A stretch of DNA of 64,000 bases from a virus, in the IMG/VR virus record IMGVR_UViG_3300031884_000939, positions 62,001 through 126,000 of that record, one strand, 5' to 3'. Shown here one piece after another: positions 36,665 through 45,666 of this stretch. The first letter of the stretch is position 1. Every line of letters begins with the position of its first letter. The translations under genes and the position numbers were made by a program. The notes below the pieces were generated by a model that saw only the letters and a list, made by a program, of their open reading frames with translations, made no database searches and was not told the origin of the DNA.

Positions 36665-38761
36665 ATGTCCCAAATTATTATTAACACCGGAAATATTGCC
36701 AATGATGGCACTGGTGACCCGCTACGTACCGCATTTAATGATGTAAATAACAATTTTACACAGGTTTTTAGTGCCGGCCCGGTAGGTAGTAACATAGCAA
36801 TCGCTAACAATACTATCCAAACTACCAATACAAATGGTAATTTAATCCTTGCTACAAATGGTGTAGGAGTTGTTGTTCCGGCGGCTAATTTTGTTCCAGA
36901 TAGACCAAACACTCGTTCTATTGGTACTTCAGCAGACCGTTTTTCTACAGTTTACGCCCAATATCTTAATGCCAATTCAGGTACATTTAGTGGTAACATT
37001 TATGCTGGAAATATGCATTTTACTGGCAATGTTGTTACAGTTAACTACTCTACAGCAAATATTGGAAACCTTAATCTTACATTAGCGGCCAACGCTTCTA
37101 ATGCCGCATTAGCTAATGGCGCTGGTATTATAGTTGCTAATGCCAATGCTAACTTAATTTATAATTACAGTTCTAATTCTTGGGATAGCTCAATTGCTAT
37201 TACAGCCCCAACCTTTATTGGCGATGGCGCAAATTTAACCAATGTTGTTGCTAATGTTAATGCTATTAATTTATTAGGCAACACATTAAGTTCATCTGTT
37301 GTATATTCAAATTTAACTAGTTTTGGAAGTGTAACTAGTTTATCAGCTATAGGTGATATATCAACTACAGGTAATGTTTATGCTAACGCAATCGTTGGCA
37401 ATACTATCTTTGGTGCTCTTAATGGCGACGGTAGTAACATTACTAATATTACGGCTAATGCTATTGTAGGTAATGTTCCATTTGCTCTTAATGCTAACTC
37501 AGCTTATACAGCTAACTTAGCAGCACTAGCCACACAAGCTATCAATGCCGACACAGCATTGTTTGCCATTAATGCTAACTTAGCAGCATTTTCTAATGTA
37601 GCAACTTCAGCACAAACAGCTAACAGTTCTCATTACTCTATTCAATCAGACAATGCTAACTCTGCTGTTGTAGCAGGTATGGCTTATGAATTATCTCCTA
37701 GTGCTAATGTGTCCTTAACTGGAAACATTCAAGTTGGAGGCATTTTAACTAACGGTTATTACTATGCTAACGGTACACCATTTACTGGTGCTACTAGTAA
37801 TGTTTCTAATTTAGTTAATGGCAATGCTATTTTTAGTTTAACATCAGATGGCGTGTTAAATCTTCCAGTAGGGCATAGTTATTCATACAATGCTACCCTT
37901 ACTGGCTATGGCAGCAACACAGCCCAAATACATTTTAATTTAGTTTGCGATCAATCAGGCACACAAACTGAATGGCAAGCAGGAATTACCAATCCAGGTA
38001 ACGGATATTCTGTAGGCCAAACATTTACATACGATTCTACATTCATAGGAATACCTAACGCATCTGTTAGTATCGAAGTCGCAAGTGTAAACGGATCTGG
38101 CGGAGTTACTAATTTAGCATTTACACAACCTCCATTATATCCACCTAGCTTTTATCAATCAAATTCATTTATAGCGTTAGAAGCTAATACACAGCGTTGG
38201 ACTTTTGGATTAAATGGCAACTTAACATTGCCGGCCACTATAACTGGCTTGGCTACTGCTGTCACACTTAACGCTGGCCTCACAGTAGGCTACTCCACAG
38301 CGGCCAACGTGCCAACCATTGCTGACACAGGTACAGGCACAGGCCTAACTGTTGACATCATAGCCGATAGTGGCAACGCTGGTTCAATTACTAGTGTCAC
38401 CCTTAATCAGCGTGGCCAAGGCTATGCGCCGGGTGATCAGTTAACTATTAATCAGCCCAGCAGTACTGGCAACGGTGAGTTAACTGTTGTGGCAGTCGAG
38501 ACTGTCAATCCTAGCATTAACTATGCTAACGGTCAACCATATGGTGGTAGTGGTAACTTTACAGGTAATATTAATGCTGTTAATGTTACAGCTACCGGTA
38601 ATGTTAGTGCTGGCAATTTATATATTGGTAACACACTTTTTACAAGAACACTTTTAGTAGGAACATGGACTGCCCCAGTTACTGTGCCGCTAGCAAGTAA
38701 TAATAGTTTTAATGTTTTAACTGCTAATGGCAGTTCTAACATCGTGGTATATACAACTTAA
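36665..38761 (+). CDS. Tail-fibre protein with NDGTGDPLRTAF N-terminus
   Basis: A 698-residue protein. The start IIINTGNIANDGTGDPLRTA, then NNNFTQVF, is shared with the 18559 fibre protein. Residues about 60-330 form asparagine- and alanine-rich shaft repeats (TGNVYANAIVGNTIFGALNG). The second half has a beta domain with glycine-rich turns (GITNPGNGYSVGQTFTYDST and VTLNQRGQGYAPGDQLTINQ, two similar modules). A late promoter box precedes it. Likely receptor-binding or side-fibre protein. Asparagine-rich low complexity makes remote similarity weak. Confidence 0.85.
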   Translation: MSQIIINTGNIANDGTGDPLRTAFNDVNNNFTQVFSAGPVGSNIAIANNTIQTTNTNGNLILATNGVGVVVPAANFVPDRPNTRSIGTSADRFSTVYAQYLNANSGTFSGNIYAGNMHFTGNVVTVNYSTANIGNLNLTLAANASNAALANGAGIIVANANANLIYNYSSNSWDSSIAITAPTFIGDGANLTNVVANVNAINLLGNTLSSSVVYSNLTSFGSVTSLSAIGDISTTGNVYANAIVGNTIFGALNGDGSNITNITANAIVGNVPFALNANSAYTANLAALATQAINADTALFAINANLAAFSNVATSAQTANSSHYSIQSDNANSAVVAGMAYELSPSANVSLTGNIQVGGILTNGYYYANGTPFTGATSNVSNLVNGNAIFSLTSDGVLNLPVGHSYSYNATLTGYGSNTAQIHFNLVCDQSGTQTEWQAGITNPGNGYSVGQTFTYDSTFIGIPNASVSIEVASVNGSGGVTNLAFTQPPLYPPSFYQSNSFIALEANTQRWTFGLNGNLTLPATITGLATAVTLNAGLTVGYSTAANVPTIADTGTGTGLTVDIIADSGNAGSITSVTLNQRGQGYAPGDQLTINQPSSTGNGELTVVAVETVNPSINYANGQPYGGSGNFTGNINAVNVTATGNVSAGNLYIGNTLFTRTLLVGTWTAPVTVPLASNNSFNVLTANGSSNIVVYTT

Positions 38762-38781
38762 TTCACTAGGAAATAATAGCA

Positions 38782-41700
38782 ATGGCAAACCAAATCCCAT
38801 TAATCGTAAATGCTGGCGCAGGTCAGATACAACAATTAGCAACAGAGGATAATCTTTCTGTTACTGCTAATGTTGTTACAGGTAATATTTTAGCAGGTGG
38901 CTACTTTTACGCAAACGGACAACCGTTTAGTGGCGGCGGCAATGCTACTCCAGGCGGCAGCAACACACAAGTTCAGTTTAATCTTGATGGCGCATTTGCT
39001 GGCGACTCTAGCTTTACATATGATAGTGCTAATGCCGCTAATGGCTTAATACTACAATCATCATTTGTAGCCAACCCAGGCGCTAGTATTTTAGAAGTAC
39101 ACGGGTTAAGCGCATATATGGGCGAAGTAGCCGGAGGTGGTATTGAGGTTAATGCTGCTACTCACACAACTACTATTAGTACTCCTGCTACAAATATTAC
39201 CGGCGATGTATCTGCCGCAGGCAATATTACTGGCAATTTTATTATTGGAGATGGTTCTCAGTTAACTAATCTTCCGTCAAGTACTCCTACAAATATTCAA
39301 TATGGCACAACTACAGTGGCTATTGACGCTCCAAGTGGTAATGTTTATATTCAAGTAGATGACAATCCAATTTGGACATTTAATTCTGATGCCACACTTA
39401 CTGCTCCTGGCACAATAATTGCTCAAGAATTAAATGCTGGCGACTACACATATGGAACTTCTGGCGATGCGTTTTTCCATTCTAATATTAGTGGAACTAG
39501 TATAGGCGTTACTGGTGGTGGTGGCATTGCCGTTGATGGTGGCGGCATCAGTATTGGTGGCACAGGCGGAGCAAACATTTTTGGTATTGCTAATGCTAAC
39601 ATTATTATTGGTGGTCCTTATACACAATCCGTTAATGTATTAACTCCTATCAATGCTACTAATAGTATCACAGCTACAAATTTTTATGGTACTGATATTT
39701 CAGCTTCGGGTAATATTACTAGTGATGGCAAAGTTATTACAGTAGCTAGCAACTTATCAGATGGCGCAGTATCTGGTGCTGGATTAATTGCTGGAGCAAA
39801 TACTGCTACTATTCTTTATGACAATAGCGTGTTTGGTTGGACAGTAAATCAAGGTTGGCACCCAGCGGCTAATGCAACATATAACTTAGGTCGTCCAACT
39901 CGTTATTGGAATAATCTTTATTCAGTTAATGTTACAGCTGATAACATGGATATTGTCGACGGGCTTGCTAGTAATTCTATTACTTCTGGATCATTCTTAT
40001 TAGCTAATGCGGGCAATTCAACTACTAGTATAATTCAACAAAATCAAAATCCTCCATTAGGTTCAGAGGCATTTGGTATTGAGTTATTAACCACTGCTAA
40101 TGATAACCCTGGTGTTTACAGTAGTGTTTCTGCTGGGCCAGACTATGTTTCATTACAAAGTAGTAATGCTGGTAATGCTAATGTAACATTACAAGGTGGA
40201 TATGGTATTACACTTAATACAAGTAATGCTACAGGCGGTGGACAACAAACTTGGACCTTTACAGAAGGCGGTCAATTCCTTGCTGCCGGAGATGTTAGCA
40301 CAACAGGTAATGTATTAGCTCAAGGAGTAGTTTCTGCTACTGGCAATATTATTACTGACGGATACTTTGTTGGTAACTTTGCTGGTAACATTACAGGTAA
40401 TATTGTTGTTCCTGGTTCAAATACACAAGTATTGTTTAACACAAACGGTAATGTTGATGCTGTTGGTGGATTAACTTATAACAAAGATTCAAACACATTA
40501 ACAATTTTAGGTGTTGTAAGTGCTCAAGGCGATGTATTTGGAGCTACTATTAATGGCAATGGTGCTAACTTAACTAGCTTGTATAGTACTGTTGATGTCA
40601 TTGCTCTTGGTAGAAATGCTGGCGGCGGCTCTTATGCTAATTCCATATCAATTGGTGTTGGTTCAGGTGACCAAGGAGCAAACTCAGTAGCAGTTGGTCC
40701 TTACAGTGGCGCTAATGCTCAAGGCAGTTATAGTGTAGCAATTGGTCGTAGCGCAGCTTATTCAGCTCAAGGAAATATTGCTATTGCTATTGGTCGCGGC
40801 GCTGGATGGGGCAACCAAAGTGACGAAGCGATTTCGATTGGTTATGGAGCAGGTAATTCAACACAAGGGTACCAAGCTATTTCCATTGGTTCAAATGCGG
40901 GTGCTAATTCACAAACTGATAACGCTATATCAATTGGTTCAGCGGCTGGTTTTGAAACACAAGGCGAATTTTCAATTGGTATTGGACATATAGCAGGCGG
41001 ATATTTCCAAGGACCACAAGCTATTGCGATTGGTTTATCAGCAGGTAATACTACGCAAGGCGCAAATGCTATAGCGTTAGGATGGATAGCTGGTAATATT
41101 AACCAAGGCAGTGATGGCATTGCTATTGGTACTAACGCTGGTAACAGTAATCAAGGCGTTGGAGCTGTTGCTATCGGCCGCTGGGCAGGCAATGGTAATC
41201 AAGGTATTAACTCTGTAGCACTTGGCCGCAATGCTGGTAATGTTAGTCAAGGTATAGAAGCTGTAGCTGTTGGTCATAGTGCTGGTAATACTACACAAGG
41301 TAATGCGGCAGTAGCCGTTGGTTGGCAAGCAGGTTATATCAGTCAAGCTGATTATTCTGTAGCGATTGGCGCTTATGCTGGTAACCTTAACATGGGTGCT
41401 AACGCTGTAGCCATTGGATCCTTTGCTGGATATCCAAATTCAGCTAATAACTCTATTGCTATTAACGGCAATCCAACTCCATTAGATGCGCCTAACGCAG
41501 GCTTTTATGTAGCTCCAGTTCGCAATGACACAGGTAATGTAACTAATGTCGTTTATTACAATACTTTAACTAATGAAGTTACATATGGTCCAACAACCAT
41601 TGGTAGCTCAATTGTTAATGGTAATAGTAATGTTTCTATTAGTACTGCTGGTGGCAACATCGACCTCAATGTAAATGGAAATCCATTTGGTAGTTTAGGA

Positions 41701-42504
41701 TTTGGTGTTGCTTTAGGATACAATGCTGGCGGATCAGGAAATACAGCATTCCAAGAATCAGGCATTGCTATTGGTACGAGTGCTGGTAATACTAGCCAAG
41801 GCATACATAGTATTGCTATTGGTTGGAATACTGGTGAATATCTACAAGGTAATAGTGCCGTAGCTATTGGAGAAAACGCTGGTTACGCACAACAGGGCGA
41901 TTTTGCTATTGCCATTGGGGCAGTAGCTGGTCGTGCGTTACAAGGTGCTAATGCTATTGCTTTCGGTACTCGAGCTGGATTAGAAGGCCAAGGAGCTTAT
42001 GCTATTGCTATTGGTGCCGAGGCTGCTTCAAATAATCAACCTGTTAATAGTATTGCTATCGTAGCATCTGGTGTTGACCCAGTGCCAACTAACTCAGGAT
42101 TGTATATTGATCCAGTTCGCAATGACACAGGCAATGTAACTAACGCTGTTTACTATAATACAACAACTAAAGAAGTTACATATGGCCCAGCGGGTGGCGG
42201 ATCTAGTGTGGCCGAAGCGGCATTTACTATCCAATCATCTGACTTTAATGCGGTAGTTGGCAATAGATATGGAGTAGACACTACTAGTAATCCAGTAACA
42301 GCCACATTAACTGCGTTTCCTATAACAGGAACTGCTGTGTTCTTTGCTGATGCAGGCGGAGCATTTGCCACAAATAATTTAACAATTAACCCAGTAGGGC
42401 GAACCATTATGGGTTCAAGTGGCAACTATGTTGTTAATACTAACAATAATAGTTTTGGCTTGTTCTGGAATGGAACAACATGGCGCACATATAGTAATGT
42501 TTAA
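38782..42504 (+). CDS. Giant tail-fibre adhesin with two YadA-head-like repeat blocks
   Basis: A 1240-residue protein, the largest gene here. Order: N-terminal region (PLIVNAGAGQIQQLATEDNL), shaft with GNITGNFIIGDGSQLTNL modules, a block at about residues 515-600 shared with the 18559 fibre, a long run of AIGxxAGxxxQG repeats (about 610-895), the exit segment PLDAPNAGFYVAPVRND, a second repeat block (about 980-1090) with its own exit segment, and a C-terminal beta tip. It should form a trimeric beta-roll fibre. The double repeat-plus-exit layout points to internal duplication. Confidence 0.88.
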   Translation: MANQIPLIVNAGAGQIQQLATEDNLSVTANVVTGNILAGGYFYANGQPFSGGGNATPGGSNTQVQFNLDGAFAGDSSFTYDSANAANGLILQSSFVANPGASILEVHGLSAYMGEVAGGGIEVNAATHTTTISTPATNITGDVSAAGNITGNFIIGDGSQLTNLPSSTPTNIQYGTTTVAIDAPSGNVYIQVDDNPIWTFNSDATLTAPGTIIAQELNAGDYTYGTSGDAFFHSNISGTSIGVTGGGGIAVDGGGISIGGTGGANIFGIANANIIIGGPYTQSVNVLTPINATNSITATNFYGTDISASGNITSDGKVITVASNLSDGAVSGAGLIAGANTATILYDNSVFGWTVNQGWHPAANATYNLGRPTRYWNNLYSVNVTADNMDIVDGLASNSITSGSFLLANAGNSTTSIIQQNQNPPLGSEAFGIELLTTANDNPGVYSSVSAGPDYVSLQSSNAGNANVTLQGGYGITLNTSNATGGGQQTWTFTEGGQFLAAGDVSTTGNVLAQGVVSATGNIITDGYFVGNFAGNITGNIVVPGSNTQVLFNTNGNVDAVGGLTYNKDSNTLTILGVVSAQGDVFGATINGNGANLTSLYSTVDVIALGRNAGGGSYANSISIGVGSGDQGANSVAVGPYSGANAQGSYSVAIGRSAAYSAQGNIAIAIGRGAGWGNQSDEAISIGYGAGNSTQGYQAISIGSNAGANSQTDNAISIGSAAGFETQGEFSIGIGHIAGGYFQGPQAIAIGLSAGNTTQGANAIALGWIAGNINQGSDGIAIGTNAGNSNQGVGAVAIGRWAGNGNQGINSVALGRNAGNVSQGIEAVAVGHSAGNTTQGNAAVAVGWQAGYISQADYSVAIGAYAGNLNMGANAVAIGSFAGYPNSANNSIAINGNPTPLDAPNAGFYVAPVRNDTGNVTNVVYYNTLTNEVTYGPTTIGSSIVNGNSNVSISTAGGNIDLNVNGNPFGSLGFGVALGYNAGGSGNTAFQESGIAIGTSAGNTSQGIHSIAIGWNTGEYLQGNSAVAIGENAGYAQQGDFAIAIGAVAGRALQGANAIAFGTRAGLEGQGAYAIAIGAEAASNNQPVNSIAIVASGVDPVPTNSGLYIDPVRNDTGNVTNAVYYNTTTKEVTYGPAGGGSSVAEAAFTIQSSDFNAVVGNRYGVDTTSNPVTATLTAFPITGTAVFFADAGGAFATNNLTINPVGRTIMGSSGNYVVNTNNNSFGLFWNGTTWRTYSNV
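40600..41470 (+). repeat. Long YadA-head-like repeat array
   Basis: About 18 imperfect repeats of 14-16 codons encoding S/A-I-A/S-I-G-x-x-A-G-x-x-x-Q-G. Unit spacing varies slightly, as in trimeric adhesin heads. Confidence 0.8.
41705..42065 (+). repeat. Second YadA-head-like repeat block in the same gene
   Basis: About seven further units, followed by a second copy of the Y-V/I-x-P-V-R-N-D exit segment. Probably an internal duplication of the first block and exit. Confidence 0.75.
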
Positions 42505-42529
42505 TAAATATACAAAAGGAAATTAAATC

Positions 42530-42937
42530 ATGGTAGCACCATTACAAATCGGACCAGGAATTAACATAGGACCAGGAATTAACATAGGAGCAGGAGCAGC
42601 TCCTATTACAGGCGGAACAATCACTTATCTTGAAATGAATCCGCCAGTTATCCCAGGGAACCAATTAGAAGATACTACTGCTACAGTTAACGGATCAGTT
42701 GGCTTTACTATTAACGATCTTACTAAAACAGGAGTAGCAGTATCTAACCTTACACCATCTAATAATACATTCTTTAGTAATCAAGGCACGGGATATTTTG
42801 CTGCTTCATTTGGGCCAGGAAGTACTCATGCTACAGCTATAGTACAAATAGTAAATGTCAGTGGCGGCTTAGTATTCTACATTGACCATACCATAGGTTA
42901 TCCAGCAACATTTAACTATCCATTTGTGATAGCATAA
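42530..42937 (+). CDS. Tail-locus protein with IGPGINIGPG start
   Basis: A 135-residue protein. The opening MVAPLQIGPGINIGPGINIG is followed by a beta-sandwich domain of about 100 residues (TATVNGSVGFTINDLTKTGV and NQGTGYFAASFGPGSTHATA). The glycine-isoleucine motif is shared with the proteins at 18406, 43049 and 43913, suggesting a common attachment tag carrying exchangeable domains. AAGGAAAT is the ribosome site. Confidence 0.7.
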   Translation: MVAPLQIGPGINIGPGINIGAGAAPITGGTITYLEMNPPVIPGNQLEDTTATVNGSVGFTINDLTKTGVAVSNLTPSNNTFFSNQGTGYFAASFGPGSTHATAIVQIVNVSGGLVFYIDHTIGYPATFNYPFVIA

Positions 42938-42949
42938 GGAAAATAAATC

Positions 42950-43039
42950 ATGTATACAACAGCAAATCCAAAACCCGGCGACCCAGGCTTCTGGGAGTGG
43001 CATAGAACTAACAACCCACCAACATTTCCAAAACCTTAA
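42950..43039 (+). CDS. 29-residue proline-rich peptide of the tail operon
   Basis: Starts MYTTANPKPGDPGFWEWHRT and ends NNPPTFPKP. An AAGGAAA ribosome site lies 7 bases upstream and an AAGGAC site for the next gene follows the stop. Such spacing fits a translated tiny gene. A tail-plug or decoration role is speculation. Confidence 0.5.
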   Translation: MYTTANPKPGDPGFWEWHRTNNPPTFPKP

Positions 43040-43048
43040 GGACAAATT

Positions 43049-43684
43049 ATGTCACAACCATTTACAATAGGCGGCGGTATCGAAATAGGCGGTGGCATTA
43101 GTGTTGGGCAACCTTCAACTCCCCCAGGCCCTACGGTAACAGGAGTTAATCCTAATTTTGGATATGCCAACGGCAATACTTATGTTGAAGTGTATGGTAC
43201 TTTATTAGATACAGTTACATCGTGCTCAATTGGTGGTATTGTTCAAACTCAATTTGTATGTTTTGGTAATCCTACCTTGGCTTATATATTTCAAACAGAA
43301 CCAGGAGTTGCTGGCACTGGATTAAGTGTAGAAGTTACCAATCCAGATGGAACAAGTGTTCCAAATACATTGTGGACTTGCTTACCTGCAGTACCTTTCC
43401 CAACAGTTACTTCGATTAGCCCTAATAACGGACCTGCGGCCGGCGGAACACCAGTAACTATCACTGGATCAGGATTTACAGCAGGAGACGATTATAATAC
43501 CTATCCTCAGTTTGGGGATCTGCTTGGGTCATGCAGTTTAGCCAATGTTACTATAGATTCAACGACGCAGATATCCGGAATCACTAATCCATTTCCACCA
43601 GGTGTATATAATGTACTGGTTACGACTCCGGCTACTGGTCCAGCTAATCCAGCTACATTAACCAATGGTTGGACTTATACTTAA
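43049..43684 (+). CDS. Tail-locus protein with IGGGI tag and two IPT/TIG domains
   Basis: A 211-residue protein: tag (FTIGGGIEIGGGISVGQP), then two IPT/TIG immunoglobulin-like domains, the first starting PTVTGVNPNFGYANGNTYVE and the second PTVTSISPNNGPAAGGTPVT ... ITGSGFTAG. Each ends in a V-E-V-T-N-P-D-G or V-L-V-T-T-P segment. IPT domains occur in phage tail adhesins and bind surface sugars. A terminator follows about 150 bases downstream. Confidence 0.8.
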   Translation: MSQPFTIGGGIEIGGGISVGQPSTPPGPTVTGVNPNFGYANGNTYVEVYGTLLDTVTSCSIGGIVQTQFVCFGNPTLAYIFQTEPGVAGTGLSVEVTNPDGTSVPNTLWTCLPAVPFPTVTSISPNNGPAAGGTPVTITGSGFTAGDDYNTYPQFGDLLGSCSLANVTIDSTTQISGITNPFPPGVYNVLVTTPATGPANPATLTNGWTYT

Positions 43685-43750
43685 CATCCGCATTAATATG
43701 CCCGCTGGCACGGTTCCAACTGTAAAAAATCCTAGGCCATTAACTACCCA

Positions 43751-43862
43751 CTAAATAATATTAGCAACATACACTCGTGACTTAGTTGAGTATAAAATTA
43801 AGCTGGTGGGTCGGTAAACTCGGTAATAATAAAACCAAAAAGCACCTTACGGTGCTTTTTTG
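43751..43862 (+). ncRNA. Candidate late small RNA
   Basis: A CTAAATA late promoter box at 43751-43757 has no gene behind it. About 80 bases later comes the strong terminator at 43837-43861. Between them there is no frame with a ribosome site, but there are short inverted segments (ACTC ... GAGT, and GGT ... ACC). A transcript of about 90-105 bases from promoter to terminator is predicted. Confidence 0.5.
43837..43861 (+). terminator. Intrinsic terminator of tail locus 2
   Basis: AAAAAGCACC-TTAC-GGTGCTTTTT then T. A 10-pair stem with T-run. Confidence 0.92.
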
Positions 43863-43879
43863 TTGACTTTTAACTTTAG

Positions 43880-43886
43880 CTAAATA
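43880..43886 (+). promoter_or_regulatory. Late promoter box CTAAATA of the Hint protein gene
   Basis: AGCTAAATACATTA, then AAAGGATAAC and the ATG at 43913. Confidence 0.75.
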
Positions 43887-43912
43887 CATTATAAGTTTAA
43901 AGGATAACAATC

Positions 43913-44986
43913 ATGGTAGCACCATTACAAATTGGCGGTGGAATTAATATAGGCGGTGGAATTAGTGTTGGCCCAGCGGGCCCAGGACCTGCGACTATCC
44001 CAATCTTAGATATAACAGGACATACATTTGGCCAACCATTTGCTGACGTTACATTTGACATAACCAGTGATGGCGGCAGTCCTATAATTGAAGCCGGAGT
44101 CATCTGGGGATTGCCCGGGCAGACAACTTATGCTATCAGCGTAGATAGTTGTGTGACAACTAGCACTACTTCAGAAAGAAAAGCTGTACGAAGCGGCGAC
44201 GATTGTGGAAATCCAATACTTACTGGAATTACCGGATCACAAACAGTTGGCTTTAACGCTAGTGAATTTCTATATGAATCTATCAATGCAGTCGCTTATG
44301 CTATCAATTCAGTAGGTATATCATATAGTCCCACAGTACTAACTTGGGTTCCTACTATTTGTTTAGCTGAAGGAACATTGATCACATTAGCAGATGAAAG
44401 TACAAAACCCATTGAAAATATTCTAATGTCAGACGTGATTCGAGTTTGGGATTTTGATAAAGGTGTATTTGCTTCAGCCAAACCGTTATGGATCAAACAA
44501 AAAGAAACAACTATGCGGTATAACTTACTAACATTTAGTGATGGAACAACACTTAAAACTATTGAACAGCACAGAATTTTTAATAAGGAAGCTGGAGCAT
44601 TTACTTACCCAATGACTGATGATACTCCTATTGGCACTACAACTATTAATGTATTGGGCAATGAGATTACATTAGTTGATAAGTGTGTTATGATTGACAC
44701 AGTTAATTACTACAATGTAATTACAGAACACTACCTAAACTTATATGCTGACGGCATTTTAACCAGTATGCGTTATAACAACATCTATCCTATTGTTAAT
44801 ATGAAGTTTGTCAAAGACTCTCGTCAACTGCGTAAGCGTAACGAGTTTGTTGGTATAGACCAGCGTTGGATTGATGGGTTGCGATTAACAGAGCAAACAA
44901 TACCATTAGCAGCTATTAAACGATACACACAGCGACTAGAGTACACAGACGCTAATCAGCAGATAATAAAGGAAACAATATCATGA
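43913..44986 (+). CDS. Tail-locus protein with C-terminal Hint (hedgehog/intein) domain
   Basis: A 357-residue protein. Residues 1-24 are the IGGGINIGGGISVG tag. Residues about 30-145 are a fibronectin/Ig-like beta domain (FADVTFDITSDGGSPIIEAG). From Cys149 comes a Hint domain: ICLAEGTLITLADESTKPIE, then FSDGTTLKTIEQHRIFNKEA with the block-B T-x-x-H, and VNYYNVITEHYLNLYADGIL at the end. Hint domains cut themselves at the first Cys. No C-extein follows beyond about 70 residues. It could be self-processed during tail assembly. The stop overlaps a 12-codon frame (ATGA), which may be a vestige. Confidence 0.85.
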   Translation: MVAPLQIGGGINIGGGISVGPAGPGPATIPILDITGHTFGQPFADVTFDITSDGGSPIIEAGVIWGLPGQTTYAISVDSCVTTSTTSERKAVRSGDDCGNPILTGITGSQTVGFNASEFLYESINAVAYAINSVGISYSPTVLTWVPTICLAEGTLITLADESTKPIENILMSDVIRVWDFDKGVFASAKPLWIKQKETTMRYNLLTFSDGTTLKTIEQHRIFNKEAGAFTYPMTDDTPIGTTTINVLGNEITLVDKCVMIDTVNYYNVITEHYLNLYADGILTSMRYNNIYPIVNMKFVKDSRQLRKRNEFVGIDQRWIDGLRLTEQTIPLAAIKRYTQRLEYTDANQQIIKETIS

Positions 44987-44989
44987 CAG

Positions 44990-45325
44990 CTACTGCTCAA
45001 TATGACGACATTTGCCCCTAAATTTATATCCTGGACAAGAGCATTGACTTACACCGTTTACTTCAGTAATGGTATATTTTTCTCCCTTGCTTCCTAACAC
45101 AATTTTAACAAAGCCTTCTGGAATTACTTCCTTAGGAATAAAGTTCCAAGTATTATTGATCTCTTTAAATTTGCGACGACTAGCACTAAAGGGTAATGGG
45201 TTATTGAATTCTTTAATCTCGCCTGTACTCTTTTTTACATAAGCAAACATCTTATCTTTGCTGTCATTAACAAAGTAAACATGATTAGGCAAGTCCCAAT
45301 CGGTTACTTCCTTTATTGTTTTCAT
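44990..45325 (-). CDS. SWIM zinc-finger protein
   Basis: A 111-residue protein. The C-terminus KYTITEVNGVSQCSCPGYKF, then RGKCRHIE, is a SWIM-type C-x-C ... C-x-H zinc site. The N-terminal part (HVYFVNDSKDKMFAYVKKST) is a small beta domain. SWIM fingers bind DNA or proteins. Last gene of the early operon from 46710, facing the Hint gene 3 bases away without a terminator between. Confidence 0.8.
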   Translation of the reverse strand: MKTIKEVTDWDLPNHVYFVNDSKDKMFAYVKKSTGEIKEFNNPLPFSASRRKFKEINNTWNFIPKEVIPEGFVKIVLGSKGEKYTITEVNGVSQCSCPGYKFRGKCRHIEQ

Positions 45326-45666
45326 CCTGTTACTCTTTCGTTAGGTTTATAATCACGCACCATTTTAACTAAACGATCGCGATGTAGCGTAATACACTCC
45401 ACTACACGATCATAAGCGTCTGCTGAGTGCCCGCCAATATGCCAAGCATATTCAAACATTGGCGTATGATAACCCATCTTCCAATCATAAATTGAAGCAA
45501 TGGTGCCATCTTCAAACTTTAATGCCCATTCACAACTAGACTTATCCAAGTCAGCGTTAGGACCAACATCAGGGCGACCAAATATCTCTACAAGTTCAGA
45601 AAATGTAATTGGGAACTCACCCTTTGAACTAGTCATATTAACATTAGCTCGATTAGTAAATTTCAT
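45322..45666 (-). CDS. Conserved-type phage protein
   Basis: A 114-residue protein from ATG 45666. It contains ITFSELVEIFGRPDVGPNAD, SCEWALKFEDGTIASIYDWK and FEYAWHIGGHSADAYDRVVE. It reads as a small alpha/beta protein that is Trp-, Asp- and Gly-rich. The pattern seems common in aquatic phages; function unknown. Confidence 0.65.
   Translation of the reverse strand: MKFTNRANVNMTSSKGEFPITFSELVEIFGRPDVGPNADLDKSSCEWALKFEDGTIASIYDWKMGYHTPMFEYAWHIGGHSADAYDRVVECITLHRDRLVKMVRDYKPNERVTG

Noticed and set aside
41077-42425. Long antisense frames opposite the giant fibre gene
   Set aside because: They mirror the repeat structure of the coding strand (alternating small residues) and have no start signals; the same applies to frames opposite the other fibre genes.
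43698-43754. 18-codon plus-strand frame ending at the orphan late box
   Set aside because: No ribosome site; too short to support. Could be the vestige of a small proline-rich gene like that at 42950.
43913-44986. Reading the Hint domain as a true protein-splicing intein
   Set aside because: There is no C-extein with conserved sequence after the domain and no endonuclease; the layout fits a C-terminal Hint/Hog-type domain better.
44983-45021. 12-codon frame overlapping the Hint gene stop as ATGA
   Set aside because: Real coupling geometry, but no conservation can be judged and it overlaps the convergent SWIM gene. Listed only as a possible vestige.
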